This document shows positions 46,180 through 57,788 of a DNA stretch of 64,000 bases, in pieces. Source of the stretch: Geosiphon pyriformis (Eukaryota; Glomeromycota; Glomeromycetes; Archaeosporales; Geosiphonaceae). Below the pieces are notes generated by a model. It was not told the DNA's origin. It saw only the letters and a list, made by a program, of their open reading frames with translations, and made no database searches. Both the position numbers and the translations under genes were made by a program. Position 1 is the first letter of the stretch. The number at the start of each line of letters is the position of its first letter. The DNA is taken from the NCBI GenBank assembly GCA_016748015.1, contig JAAOMT010000295.1:440604-504603 (forward strand), given 5' to 3'.

Positions 46180-46800
46180 ATATTGAAACGAATGATTGAT
46201 TTGTTAGCAAAGGCCAATATAAGATTCAATATGCAATCTTTTCCAAATCTACTTCACGTTTGACGATTACCACAAATTTTCAATAGGATTTAGATCCCTG
46301 ACTACACGATGGCCAGTCAATAATTTCCTGCAAGAAATAAAAAACTTAGCTACTCGACTTGTATGTTATTTTTGTTGAAAGCACCACTTCTTTCCAAACA
46401 TTTCATTAACTTCTCCAACATGTTTTTGCAAAATTTCAACATAAAATCTAGCATCCATGATACGCCGAAAACAAAAATAAGCTGATTTTTTCTTTAATAA
46501 AAAAACCGCCCACCCCAAAAAATTTTTGTACAATCTTTTGGGGGTCTTGGATGATATTGACCATTTTCCCTTGTACCAATGTTCAGTTGTGTTTAGGATG
46601 AAAATTGGCTCATTCATACACGTTTCTGCTTTTGAGCATTGGTGTAGTAATTGGTAGGTTTTTCATATACCCAAGTGATTTTAAATGTCTGCCAATTGTG
46701 CGACATGAATATCTACTCCCTTTGTATCTAGTTTAATAGCAATTTTTTACAAAAAAGAAATTTTCTATAAACATATTGACATTGTATCCTTGGTAGGTTG
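46180..46800 (-). pseudogene. Tc1/mariner transposase relic 1
   Basis: Minus-strand pieces read IGRHLKSLGYMKNL (end of the HTH region), then KTPKRL...GWAVFLL..., RRIMDARFYVEILQKHV and KKWCFQQ. The catalytic-domain end reads DLNPIENLW (about 46290). These are Tc1-family blocks in order. Frameshifts and stops break it. Terminal inverted repeats not found. Confidence 0.8.
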
Positions 46801-46949
46801 GTGATTTTTACTTCACTCACTCACTCACTCACTCACTTCTACATTCTTTTTGACCGACAGATGTGGAATTATAAACAAAGCTGCAAATTTATTCCGCTTT
46901 GGAAATAATGGAAATGAAGCCTATCACATGGAATCTTATTTGATTTGGA

Positions 46950-47700
46950 TTGGATAAAAGTTTTTATGTTTTATTTGAAAGTTTACAATATACTCTGATC
47001 ACTAATTCATTGTATAATCCCCTAACTTCAATTAATGCCTCAATTCGATTTTTCATACTACGCACAGAACTTGCAACAAGCTCATCAGTTAAGCGATTCT
47101 ACTCTTTGCTAATTGGCACTTTTAATTCTACAAGAGTTTTTGTGCTATGTTAATTTTCATACGTTTTCGGTTGGTGGATTTTGGGTCAGGTGACATTGAT
47201 GGCCACGGGATAACATTGATATTATTTTCCTCCTTCCAACATGGCTACTCTTTTTGAAAAATGGGTTGGAAGATGGAAGAAGACCTTGTTTGTATATTTT
47301 AACCATAAAATCAGCATTGAAATTGTGTTGGAGGCTAACCAGCTCATCAAAATCCAAGGTTATAAAACAGCCTCATACATTTGACCTTTACTGGGTGCTT
47401 CACAGACGGGAAACTGCTAAAATTATAATGTTGGTTGGTTTAAACGAAATGTGCTTTCGTCTGAAAATAAAACTCAATTCCAGTCAAAATCTTTATGATT
47501 TTTAGTCCACTGGAAGCGTTTTTATTTTTGTCAGTGAGTAAAGGTTGATAATGTCTACACTAATGTTAACCTTTCGTTTTTTTTTTTTCATTTCCCGTTG
47601 TATAGCAGTGATGGTTAGATGAATTTCTTTTTAGCAAGTTGTACAATTTTTGCATTTTTGTTCCGAGGTCATGATTCGGATTTTGGTTGATCACTTAGGT
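46950..47700 (-). pseudogene. Tc1/mariner transposase relic 2
   Basis: Minus-strand pieces read DWN.VLFSDESTFRL, then PWPSMSPDPKS (from WPS.SPDLNPIE) and a C-terminal RLTDELVASSVRSMKNRIEALI. It overlaps the same transposase regions as relic 1, so it is a separate copy in the same orientation. A TCAC run (46810-46836) lies between the two. Confidence 0.8.
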
Positions 47701-48495
47701 TTTTTGTTTCCTCCCACCTTTTAACCCAATGAAGTGCTCAAGACTACTACAATGGATGTACTATGATTTCGTATCGCTTGTGTATTGGAAGAGACATTTT
47801 CGCGACATGGATCATTAAATACCTGATATAGAAGATCTATCAATCTATAAAAGTTATCAGGAATTATGTCATTCTTTTGTCTTGGGAAAATTGAGCTCCA
47901 AATTAAGCGAATCTTTATTATTATGATTATTATTATTAATGATAACATTGTTGCTAAAATTCTTATCTGTTAACTTTCTTATCCTTGTTGTTAAAGGTTT
48001 TGGTTGGGTCGTTCCCGGTAACGATATCTATTTTTCATGTACGAGTCATTTTTGGTACCTTTTTTCGCTCCCTCGGTTTCACCATTCGTTCCTTTGGTGG
48101 TCGCGACCACTGGGTGAATATCTTTTTTCTATATTTTCGCTAATATAAAAGATAAATTCAGTTAAAAAAATAAAAATATGTAGCCTCGTGGGGGTTCATG
48201 TGATAGTGTGATTATCGCGTAGAATAAAATTACTTGTAAAAATATGTTTCCTGCCCATTTTCATATGCATTTCCCCTCTATCACGTGATCACAAGGGTGC
48301 TGCAATATCAAAAAGGGGTGTGGAAATATCAATTAATTTAATATGTGATATATTTTTATAATTGCAAATTACCATTTTTTAAAATTATTATAATAAAATA
48401 TTACCTAATTTAATAAAACAATTATTTTAAATTTTTTTTTTAAATATGTAACTCTTGATCCAATTTGCCAGTCGTACAATGATGAACTTGTTTTT
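47701..48495. promoter_or_regulatory. Upstream region of CNOT10
   Basis: No coding feature seen. A palindromic TCACGTGA (48281-48288, containing the E-box CACGTG) lies about 210 bp before the CNOT10 start, followed by an AT-rich stretch. Both are plausible promoter parts, not proven. Confidence 0.35.
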
Positions 48496-49366
48496 ATGGC
48501 CTCCTTCGAAAAAAACACTGCACAACGAGCGACCGAACTTTTCCGAGACTGTAAATATGAAAAGGCTTTAAAGGTTTTAGAGGCTTTAGATGAGGAAAAA
48601 ACCAGATGGAAAAAAGAGCCCGATCCTGTTGTTTTTCATAACCTTGCAATATTAAGATACCTGGTTGGACATGCTTCTCGTCCTCAAGATCTACTTGCTT
48701 CCTTGAAGAAAGTTTTATCACAAATAGAAGATAACAATTCGTCCGCTACAGTGCTTTCGACTACAGTTGGTGCAGGGAATAAGAATCTAAAAAAATACAT
48801 AGATATAAACAACAATGGGAAAGAATTTAAAGTTGAAGAGGTCAAAGACTTTGACCAATTATCTAAAAATGAGGGTTTTCTTCGAGTAGATAGTCATAAG
48901 GAGATAGACATGGATCCAATTCAAGAAAGCAGTTCGGCTGATAGTACTGAAGATAAAGATTTGGATGCCGCAGCTTCCTCCGAAGAGGAAGGGATTAATG
49001 GTGGAGGGATGCATAAGCTGGCTGAAATCACGCCACATTTTTCTTATAGTGACATTGCCATATATAACAAAGCTGCAATATATTTTTACTTGAAGCGATT
49101 CGAAAGAGCACGAGCTTTGATTGAGCCTTATCTTAATGATAATATCGAACGTTTAGAAGATTCTGTCGCATGTAAAATGTCTTGGCTGTTAATTGAAATT
49201 TATATAGTATTAAGGGAACCGGATAAGGCCTCTAAGGCGCTAAAATGGCTTGATAAGATATTTCAAGAAGCTACCAAAAAAATTCCCGTCAAGCTTGTTG
49301 CTAAAGAAGAGTTTAGCTTATATGAAAATGCCATTGAAGATCAAACGCTTGAAAATTTTCCGAATA

Positions 49367-49407
<41 letters not shown>

Positions 49408-51372
49408 AATATCCAAAACTTTGATGAAAACTTCTTAGTAGAGTTTGATGGAATGAGTAAAAAATCGACTATTGACCAAAAGCCGAAAGTTAAAGACAGT
49501 CCCCAATCCTCAAAGAAACCATTTTCTATAATAAAGGAAAATAATGCTGAACAAACAAGTATACGCCCAAATTTGCAATTTTTCTCGAAGCAAATAAAAC
49601 CTACATCTGTCTATCCTAACATAATCACAACAATTCCATCAAATTATGGTATTTTTGATGATGCTCTTGAAATTCTCAATCAACGTGTTCAGGCTTTGGA
49701 AGATAATGAACAAAAATGTTCATCACCAGAAAGTCTATCATATTTTGCTCCTGAATTTTCAAGCCGAAATAGTAATACTGCTGAGGATTTGGGTAAACGA
49801 CGAGTGATGGATGAAGCATTAATCGATTTATTAGAATATGATCAAAGGTTTGATGATGGTATAGGGTCCCTGCCATCACAACTTGGTCAGAATACTCAAA
49901 AATCTTTAAGGATCAATGAAAAAGTATCCTCTTTAATTTCTCCTACTGAAATTGATCAAAAACTCACGAAATCTTATCACAGGGCTTACTTGGAATATTC
50001 ACGCAGAAATTATAGCAGTGCGTTTAAAATTATGAAATCATGTCGGAGATTAGCACAAGAAAATATAGATTGTGATTTTAATGATAATCCTGGAACATGC
50101 TTCATTCAACGTGAAACATGGATGACGCTATATTATAATAATCTTGGGTGCCTAAATTTTATGCTACATAAATACGCTCTAGCTGGATTATTTTTCTCCA
50201 AGGCTAGAGGCTTCAATTCAGCAAGAGATCGCAAATTAAGCCGTATAAGCTCGGCCGACATGCGTGATGGTATTGAAGAGTAATGATTTCTTATAACTTT
50301 TACATATTCATTTTATTCTCTGAAACTAATCAATTGATTTTTAAAATGTCTGCTCAAAAGATTGCAATTTATTGCCACGATACTTTTTTGATGCATCTGC
50401 TTCCATACTTTATAACCAAGGATTAACTTGTTTGATCAACGGAAATTCCGAGGACGCTCTACGTTCTTTTGAAAAAGTTTTGGAATATCCCGAGATGCGA
50501 TCGCAACCATGGTTGTGGATCAGGATCGGAGAATGCTGTTTAGATATCGATATCAAGGTATAAATGAAACCCAAAAATGTTATTATCCCATTAGTTAGTT
50601 ATTTGAAATCAATATCCTCGAAAATTTTCAAAAACTGAAACTGCAGCAAAAATCTCAAGATCAAAGAAGAGGAGTTTCCATTGGCCACTCAACTAATTTT
50701 CATCTTAGCCCGAGGTTTCCCCCAGATCCTGGTGATGTGTGAGTATGAATGCAACTTGTGAAATCAGGTTGAATTATTCATGTGCCTTCAGGAGAAATCT
50801 TTAAGTTGCACATTAAAAATCGGTCCTTCTAAGAGCGATCGATATCGTATTTTCAAGGGACCCCCCACTTCCTTTATTGGAATACGCAATATCCAGTTTC
50901 CGCAACGCTTTGACTCATCCAATCTTTCATGAGAAATCGATATTGAACTTCGGGACTAGCCTACCTTGGCCAACTTCTGATCCAATAACCTTGGGACCCT
51001 TTATTACATCGAAAAGAGTGGTAATAATTCGTCAGGTGGTTATGGTAAAATTGGCATACGCCCATTTAGAAAACAGATGTTATTCAGAGGCGCTATTGCT
51101 AGCACAAAAAGTAATAAACGATGAGGATACACAAATTACAACAGACGAACATATTGAAGAACATCAAGAACGCAAAAAAGATCAAGAGACTCTCGAGGAC
51201 GTGACAAGAAAGCGATTGATGTTAGTATATCTTGGCTTATTCATAATCGAGTATGGATTAATCTACTATTTTTCTTTTAAAAATTTCATTCAGATCCCTA
51301 GCAAGTTGCTATGTTTCCTATTGCCGTGAGCGACTATCATTTATTTCCAGTTCAAATATATTACATGATTAA
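48496..51372 (+). CDS. CNOT10: CCR4-NOT subunit 10 homologue (TPR protein)
   Basis: Predicted 852 residues in exons 48496-50269, 50361-50557, 50647-50738, 50834-51250 and 51294-51372. The N-terminus (ATELFRDCKYEKALKVLEAL, DPVVFHNLAILRYL) and later helical pairs (YSDIAIYNKAAIYFYLKRFERA; YYNNLGCLNFMLHKYALAGL; SILYNQGLTCLINGNSEDAL; LEYAISSFRNAL) are TPR-like and follow the CNOT10 order, including the block before LWIRIGECCL. CNOT10 pairs with CNOT11 on the CNOT1 N-terminus in the mRNA deadenylase complex. It is longer than animal CNOT10 (about 740 residues) because of an acidic, disordered middle with a 12-Asp run. The C-terminus is uncertain: another splice choice could replace the last exon end. 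Convergent with PPIL3, 343 bp apart. Confidence 0.87.
49369..49404 (+). repeat. GAT repeat coding 12 Asp in CNOT10
   Basis: Twelve perfect GAT units in frame (residues 292-303). All codons are identical, so length change by slippage is likely. Confidence 0.95.
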
Positions 51373-51715
51373 AAAATAACCTCCACTTTAGCAGGGGGTA
51401 ATTTGGCAATTGCACCCAGAATGTTGCGATAGCCGCGACTATCCAGGATTCTACAACTTGGGTATTTTTGAGAGAATTCATCGAGGGCTTGCCATTGTAA
51501 ATAAATCTGGATGAAGATGTAAGATCATCCGGATTATGTAAATTTAGTAATGATTTATTGTACTCATATATAAATAAGAAAAGGCTCACCTTAATACGCT
51601 GATAGGGTATGTAGATATATGCGTATATAATTGAACTCTTAGATTGAAAAACTTGTAATGAGATATGAATATGAATATGAATATTATTATGATATCAAGA
51701 TTAAAATAATACCAA
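51373..51715. other. Convergent 3' region of CNOT10 and PPIL3
   Basis: Holds both 3' UTRs. A plus-strand open stretch at about 51391-51513 (QLHPECCDSRDYPGFYNLGI) looks coding and may be part of a longer CNOT10 3' exon in another splice form. Confidence 0.45.
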
Positions 51716-52666
51716 TTAATCGAGCTCGGCAAATGGATTAGCATGGATGAAGACAGATTTGATTCGTATTTCTTGTATTGGTCGACTTTTCTCATCTACC
51801 GGTACTTTTTCTATCGCGTCCAAAGTTGTGTCGATTCCATCAATGACCCTTCATTTTTTGAGCACCATTTAATTGATTTTAAGAAAAGACGTATTTTCCA
51901 AGAAATGATAAAGAAACTCACTTGCCAAAGACAGTATACTTTGTATCCAAATGAGGTAGTTTCGCATACGTGATGAAAAATTGTGATCCGTTAGTATCAG
52001 GGCCACTGTTAGCCATTGATACTATACCCCGAGCGTTATGCTAAATTTATGTATTTTTATGATTGGGAAATTTAAGTTTCTTTTCTTAAGGATTAAAGAT
52101 AGGGATTGCTTTTGATGCTCAAACCTTCAATGAGGATTTGATTTCATCTGCGAATTTTCGTCCCCATATCGAATTGCCACCTTTGCCTGTTCCAGTTGGA
52201 TCCCCTGTCTTTTGAGATCAATAGTTGTTAAATGAGCGATCAAAGACCAAAAGAATGTCAAATAGATGTACCTGTACTATGAAAGATTTTATATTTCTTT
52301 TTTTTGGAATTTAGTTTAAATTAGCATATTGCAAAATTGGAATTTCAAAATTTGATTGTTTCTCATTGTTTCTCTTTTACCTGTGAAATAAACAATTATC
52401 ATAATATCCAGTGGCACATAGAGCTAGAAAGTTCTGGTTTGCACCCAAAACTCAGATTCGAAACAACCAAATAATAACTTTTATAGATAATATTAAATGC
52501 CGAACCTCAGCTGTTCTAGGTACTGCCTCACAGAAAACTTCAATTTTAATATCCCCTAAATCTGTGTGCAGTGTTACGGACTTTGAGGAGGGTAAGAAAT
52601 TAAATAATTATTTTGAAATTTGAACGCCCTAATGCATGGAAAACCCTATTTTTCAAATACTACCAT
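51716..52666 (-). CDS. PPIL3: Cyclophilin-type peptidyl-prolyl isomerase, PPIL3-like
   Basis: Predicted 163 residues (human PPIL3 has 161). Exons 52664-52666 (ATG only), 52580-52506, 52433-52381, 52296-52272, 52208-52125, 52040-51922 and 51848-51716. Core motifs: [86 protein letters not shown] and the C-terminal [11 protein letters not shown]. The FHR Arg of the catalytic site and the NGSQFF block are kept. PPIL3 belongs to the spliceosomal cyclophilins. Seven exons in under 1 kb is intron-dense. Its start is 148 bp from the start of the SMR gene on the other strand. Confidence 0.93.
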
Positions 52667-52814
52667 TATTTCTTGAGATTGCTGTCTAATTAGAGAGGAT
52701 TATAATAAATTAAGTAACCGAGCATCAAGAATTGTCATAATTTCGACCTGCGTAGATCCCACAACGCGGAATTGAAATGACTCTGAACGCGTAGACAACC
52801 AAACTCTTCCCACA
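52667..52814. promoter_or_regulatory. Shared divergent promoter, PPIL3 and SMR gene
   Basis: 148 bp between the two start codons. It contains ACGCGT (52787-52792), which matches the MCB/MluI-type box, and two further CG-containing words (ACGCGGA, TGCGTAG) in an otherwise AT-rich window. Confidence 0.45.
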
Positions 52815-54896
52815 ATGAGTTGGCTATTTGAATATTTGAAAACCTTTTTACTTTTGCATGATGATATTTTAGCTGAATATTACGTGAGTATTCTTGAAGA
52901 TGCAGAATTGCCAAGAGAAGAAAAATTCGACATTATAAGAGAGAGTTTACGTGAAAGTGGAAGCCCCGTTTTGACCGTATGGATTTAAGATTTTCCAAGT
53001 GTATTTTTGAGTAAACTTCTAAAACTTTTCTCACTTTATGGCGCACCTTTATTATATAGTCAGATGAGAAAATTCAAGAAGCTGTAACAGAGATAGCCTC
53101 AAAATATCATATCAAGAGGGAAGAAAATGTCCATGATATAATATCTAGGACTCCTGCGTTCAACCCCTTGGCCAAAGAATTTGTACCTTCTCTTAATCCT
53201 GAAGCCCAAGAATTTATACCTTCTCTTACTCCCGCACCCAAAGATTATAAGACTTGCCTTCAAATTCACCCTGTTATTTACGAAGAACAAAAGATTGAAA
53301 CAATCGCATTGCATCACAGTTTTGGGAATTTGTCATTCAAGAACTCTGAGGATTTCAATGAGAATGATTGGATTGAACCTTTAGAAGAAGAAAGCGCCCT
53401 ATATCCAAATATGTCTCCAACCGAATTATTGCATGAAGTATTTACAGATATCGATCCAGACTTATTGATAAAAATATTTGAGCAGAACAATTTTGATCTG
53501 GAATGCACTTTGAATTCTCTCTTGAATCTTAAATCTGAATCAGCTGAACAAAAAAATCAAGGAAAACAAATGTGTCGTTTTTTCTTGGAAGGCAATTGTT
53601 TGAGAAAAGATTGCTTATACTCTCACGAATTGCAGAATGTTGTCTGCAAATTTTGGTAAGAATTTTTATTCTGAAATCATCCTATTTTGTTTCTCAAAAA
53701 GAGAATTAAACAATGATACCACATAGGATGCGTGGGAAATGCATCGCTGGTGACTCATGTGCTTTCGTTCATGATATTGATATCTCCAAATTCAAAGATG
53801 TATTCGCAACGAATAATACCCACCCCAAATACAATCTAAAAATTCCCGATACCTTTGACAAATCTACCTTCCCGGATCTTTCCTCAAAACTAGCTACCAA
53901 AAAGATCTCTTTTTCTTCACCCTCGCAATTTGCTAACATAATCAAGCGAAGACGTCTAGCTGAACAGTTGCCTTGGATTGACATCAAGCTTATCGATTCC
54001 AGATTAAAGGCATATGAAAACAAGATGGAAATAACTGCGGCGACTTTAAAAAAAGAATACCCCCGTCCGGATAATTTTATTATAACTAAACCTACAGCAA
54101 CAAAACCGACTAGATCACAGCGTTCTCTTGTGGTAAAGCCACCTGAGCACATTCCTTGGCTTGTCACTGGGAGTGCTTTATCAGCAGATTACAAAAAATA
54201 TAGATCACAAGCAATTATGTGCGGTCGAACAAGGAATGCAGTAAGTCGAACCCTACCGATTCTCCAAATTTCAAGTGTCTTGGTTCTTGTGAAATCAAGT
54301 GGACAAATTCAAATTAACGTTTAACTTCAATGGTATTCCTTAACGATTAATTCAAAGCTATATGAACGTGCATCCAATTCTTACAAAGTTAATCGAGGTG
54401 ACTTGGCTAAAAAATATTCCCTCGAAGCGCAAGAGTATAATATACGGATGCGTGAACTTAACCGTGAAGTACGGATTAATTTCTCTTTAGCATAATGGTT
54501 TTTGTGATTTTTCACCCTTTTCTTTGAATTAAATAGGCTTCGAGACAAATATTCAATGCTCGAAACAAGGAGTATGGTAAAGAGCCATTTATCGATTTAC
54601 ACGGCTTACATGTTGATGAAGCGGTCGAGTTTCTCGAGGTAACAAGATTTTTCTTAATATCTTGAAAAGTGAATATCGCTAATTATTTATCAATTTAGGA
54701 ATCATTTGAGGCTCTAGAAAATGAAGATTACAAGGGCTTGGTTTATATTGTAACTGGAACAGGTCATCATTCCCAAAATATGAAAGCAAAGCTTGGACCG
54801 GCAGTTCAAGAATGGTTAGAAGAATGGGATTATGAATATTGTGATTGTTCAAGAGACAAACGTTATGGTGGTATGCTCTGTGTTGAAATACAATAA
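52815..54896 (+). CDS. PAM2-CUE-CCCH-SMR domain protein (Cue2/N4BP2-like)
   Basis: Predicted 560 residues in exons 52815-52976, 53060-53655, 53727-54240, 54358-54468, 54537-54638 and 54699-54896. Two adjacent PAM2 motifs (FNPLAKEFVPS and LNPEAQEFIPS, residues about 87-110) should bind the MLLE domain of poly(A)-binding protein. A CUE-like segment (MSPTELLHEVFTDIDPDLL, about 172-212) would bind ubiquitin. Two CCCH fingers follow (CX7CX4CX3H and CX7CX5CX3H, about 225-272). DUF1771 is at about 425-480, and the SMR domain has DLHGLHVDEAVEFLE and VTGTGHHS. The SMR fold with the DxH motif is that of no-go-decay endonucleases such as Cue2, so cleavage of mRNA at stalled ribosomes is a fair inference. 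Stop is 19 bp from the ASNSD1 stop. Confidence 0.9.
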
Positions 54897-54915
54897 AATG
54901 GCGCAAAATTTGGAA

Positions 54916-57633
54916 TCAATCTGCTACCACCTTCATATGACCTTTGTCTTTGCTACCTCCACTTGTCATCTTTGCCGTTCTTGCACCAAATTGAATTGCC
55001 CGTTTCCATAGTGTGCTCGCATCGGACAATCCTAATTCTCTTGCAACATGGCGTAAAAGTAATTTTTCTCCGATGCCCCGGGGGAAGCGCAGATCTGCTT
55101 TAAGATGAATTGGAAGTGTGCAAAATAAGCCCACTACATTTTCCGCAAGATATGGAAACCGAGTCTCTTTTCCATGCGCAGAAATTACACGATCATCACG
55201 GCCTATAAATTATAAGATGCAATTTATGTGATATTACAATAAAAGGAGCTGCTTTTGTTTTGAAGTATAATGCTCCTCGTACCTAGATTTCTGGTTGATA
55301 TTCGATCAACATCCATTTGAACCTGGATTTTAGAACAAATTTCATCAAATACTTTTCCAACCAAGTTGTTTAGACATCTGGTTTTACCTCTTGCATCAAC
55401 TTTTCCCATCCACCTTGTCGATAAGCTTCTCGGTGTCGAGAATAACCGCCAAGCAATTCATCGGCGCCCACACCAACAAACAAAACTTTAGCCTTGCTTT
55501 CATAATTTACACTAGACTAAATCAAAATGAGACCTTCGTTTGTAATACCGAGAGAGAAAATGCTGTAACGATTAAACTTTTACCCCTGGTATATCTAGAG
55601 ACTCAAGTTGACCTTTTGAAAAAGAGCATCTATTAATTAGAACTTTTACCTAAGAAACAAAAGCATTTTCATTCTGACTATCAAAACCAACCTTTTCCGC
55701 GAGCCGCGAACCAAAATGCCATCGCAATACTCTGTTTCAACATTCGTGGTTGATTCAGCCAAGAGGGTCATCTTTCACCACAAAACAAATAGCACTCACC
55801 AAATCCATTATTGTATCCAATGGAGCGATCAGCTCCATAATCTCGCTTCGATGAAGACAAGCTTCTTCATAGGGGACATTGATTTCTACAAAGTTCCATG
55901 TACGATTTGGGGATATTTTTCTAATAATCAATATTTAAATGGGAAGTGCTTGCGGGATCACTTTATATTAAATGTGAGATGATATTGATACCTTAATTCT
56001 TGATGACTATTTCTGCCGGTGAGCCTATCTGGCACATCATATATAGATTTTGTTTTCTCGATAAAACTTCTATCGATTATCTTTTGATCAGATTTCCTTT
56101 GCTCTTGAATTCTTCGTGGATTCTCGAATCCAACGTTTAACAAATCGATAGATTCTTCTGGGGGCAGATATCTATCGGCTAATGCCGCTAGACACATGCA
56201 ATCCAATCCCCCTGAGAATAAGATGGCTAAACGAGCTTGGTGAACTAAACTGGATGAGAAATTTATGGTAAATCTTGGCAGATTGACAGTTAAATTGGTC
56301 AGCAAGCTATATTTCATGCGTTACCTGCTTCTAGGAATGTTTGAAGCTCGACATTGAATAGAAATAGAAAGCTCAGAAATCGTTCGATCGATAGCACTGC
56401 GCATGTTCATCGAAATATCTGGAGTAGTAAAGGATTCATTGGAAAAAGGCAAAATAGGTAGTTCACTCGGATCCGGAAGGTGCTTGTTGATTTTTCCAAA
56501 AGGGAATTTCTTAATACAATGGAGATATGTTAATATTTTATGATTAAGTGGCATCTTTATAAAAAGGTTCTAAGAAAATCAAAATCTCAGATATTTGCCA
56601 TAGAATTTTGTATGTTCAGTGTAGTTCTTGATTCCGAATACCACGGGTAATGTACTAATGCTTTTTTTATTGATCCTTCAATGGTACAAAAAGCTGATTA
56701 GTCTTCAAGACATTATTTAACTAGGTGCTTTTATAAAATAAAAAATTACCTGTTTGGGTAACCTCAGGATCCAGATCATCAAAATTCAAACAAAAAAGTC
56801 CGTCAGTAGGGACTTCTTCAAAATAATGCGACTTTATTTGAAGGTCAGATTCTTTTAAGGGGTTATTAAAACCGACTGATGTCAGTGTAAAATGACGAGA
56901 ATGGGAGATTGGAAGATTCCACAACAGAGATCTTCTACCGAGTCGATCACGGCTAAACCACAACTTTCGCCTTTTACTCTAAATGACAGATAAAGTCAAA
57001 AAGAGTGTTGTTTACTCGGATCTATTTAAAAAGTCAAAAATTAGTTTACCTGCCAATATATAAAAGCAAAAGGGCCTTCAATTTTTGTTAAAGTTTTAAT
57101 TATAGAATCATCCTGAGAAGTAGCTTCATCGCAAACTTTCAAACATTGAAACAATCGTGCCCCATCATTTTCATGGTCAGCCACCTATTTAATTCTCAAG
57201 ATTAATGAAGAAACAGGTAAATCTTGATCGATCATGATTCATGGGAGGCAAGTAATAACCTCGATCCCGTTGAATATTTCCCCATTCCATAACAATATTT
57301 GTCCCCCTTCGTCTATTATCGGCTGCTTTGTTATCCCAACACCCCTTAAATGCAAAACCGCGCCATAGAATTTGACAAGGTCATTATATTGTGTTCTCTC
57401 CGAATATTCACCTTGATCATCAGGTCCTTTTTGATCAATAAAAATTCGAAACAATGAATAATGTATGGTAATCCTACAATTATAAAAATGTATAAAATAC
57501 CGCGCTTTTTATTAAGTTCTTTTAAATGCCTCCATAAATCATCGGCCTCATCGTCAGGTTCAACTTCAGAATCATCCAGAAAATTATTAACAGCGCGAAG
57601 CTGTCGCACCAATTGAAAAAGAATTCCACACAT
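54916..57633 (-). CDS. ASNSD1: Asparagine synthetase domain-containing protein 1
   Basis: Predicted 619 residues (human protein about 640). Thirteen exons: 57633-57501, 57426-57260, 57184-57050, 56978-56750, 56660-56599, 56554-56325, 56249-55992, 55920-55800, 55731-55692, 55612-55584, 55516-55388, 55322-55283 and 55202-54916. The N-terminal class II glutamine amidotransferase domain starts MCGILF (Cys2 as nucleophile) and has RGPDDQGE and LWNGEIFNG. The ATP-pyrophosphatase domain has FSGGLDC (residues about 330-336), [35 protein letters not shown] and [18 protein letters not shown]. Exon 5 needs a GC donor, the weakest junction. The ASNSD1 family is less well understood than asparagine synthetase itself; amide transfer is likely, substrate not certain. 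Confidence 0.9.
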
Positions 57634-57788
57634 CTTAAAAGGCCAAGAGATCAAAAACAATCATTTGCCATCTATGCAGAAAGGCAGCTGATCAAAAAAT
57701 GATGATAGGGCACAGTACGCTTAATGCTAGCCTCAGAGCTGAAAGTAACTTGATTAAAAGTTAAACACGAGACGTTTTACTAATAGAA
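57634..57788. promoter_or_regulatory. Shared divergent promoter, ASNSD1 and deubiquitinase
   Basis: 155 bp between the two start codons, enough only for a shared promoter and two short leaders. No named element recognised. Confidence 0.45.

Noticed and set aside
46800-46840. Telomere-like or protein-binding TCAC array
   Set aside because: Only about six TCAC units; ordinary simple repeat between two transposase relics.
47939-48148. 69-residue plus ORF upstream of CNOT10
   Set aside because: No recognisable motif and unlikely composition; treated as non-coding upstream DNA.
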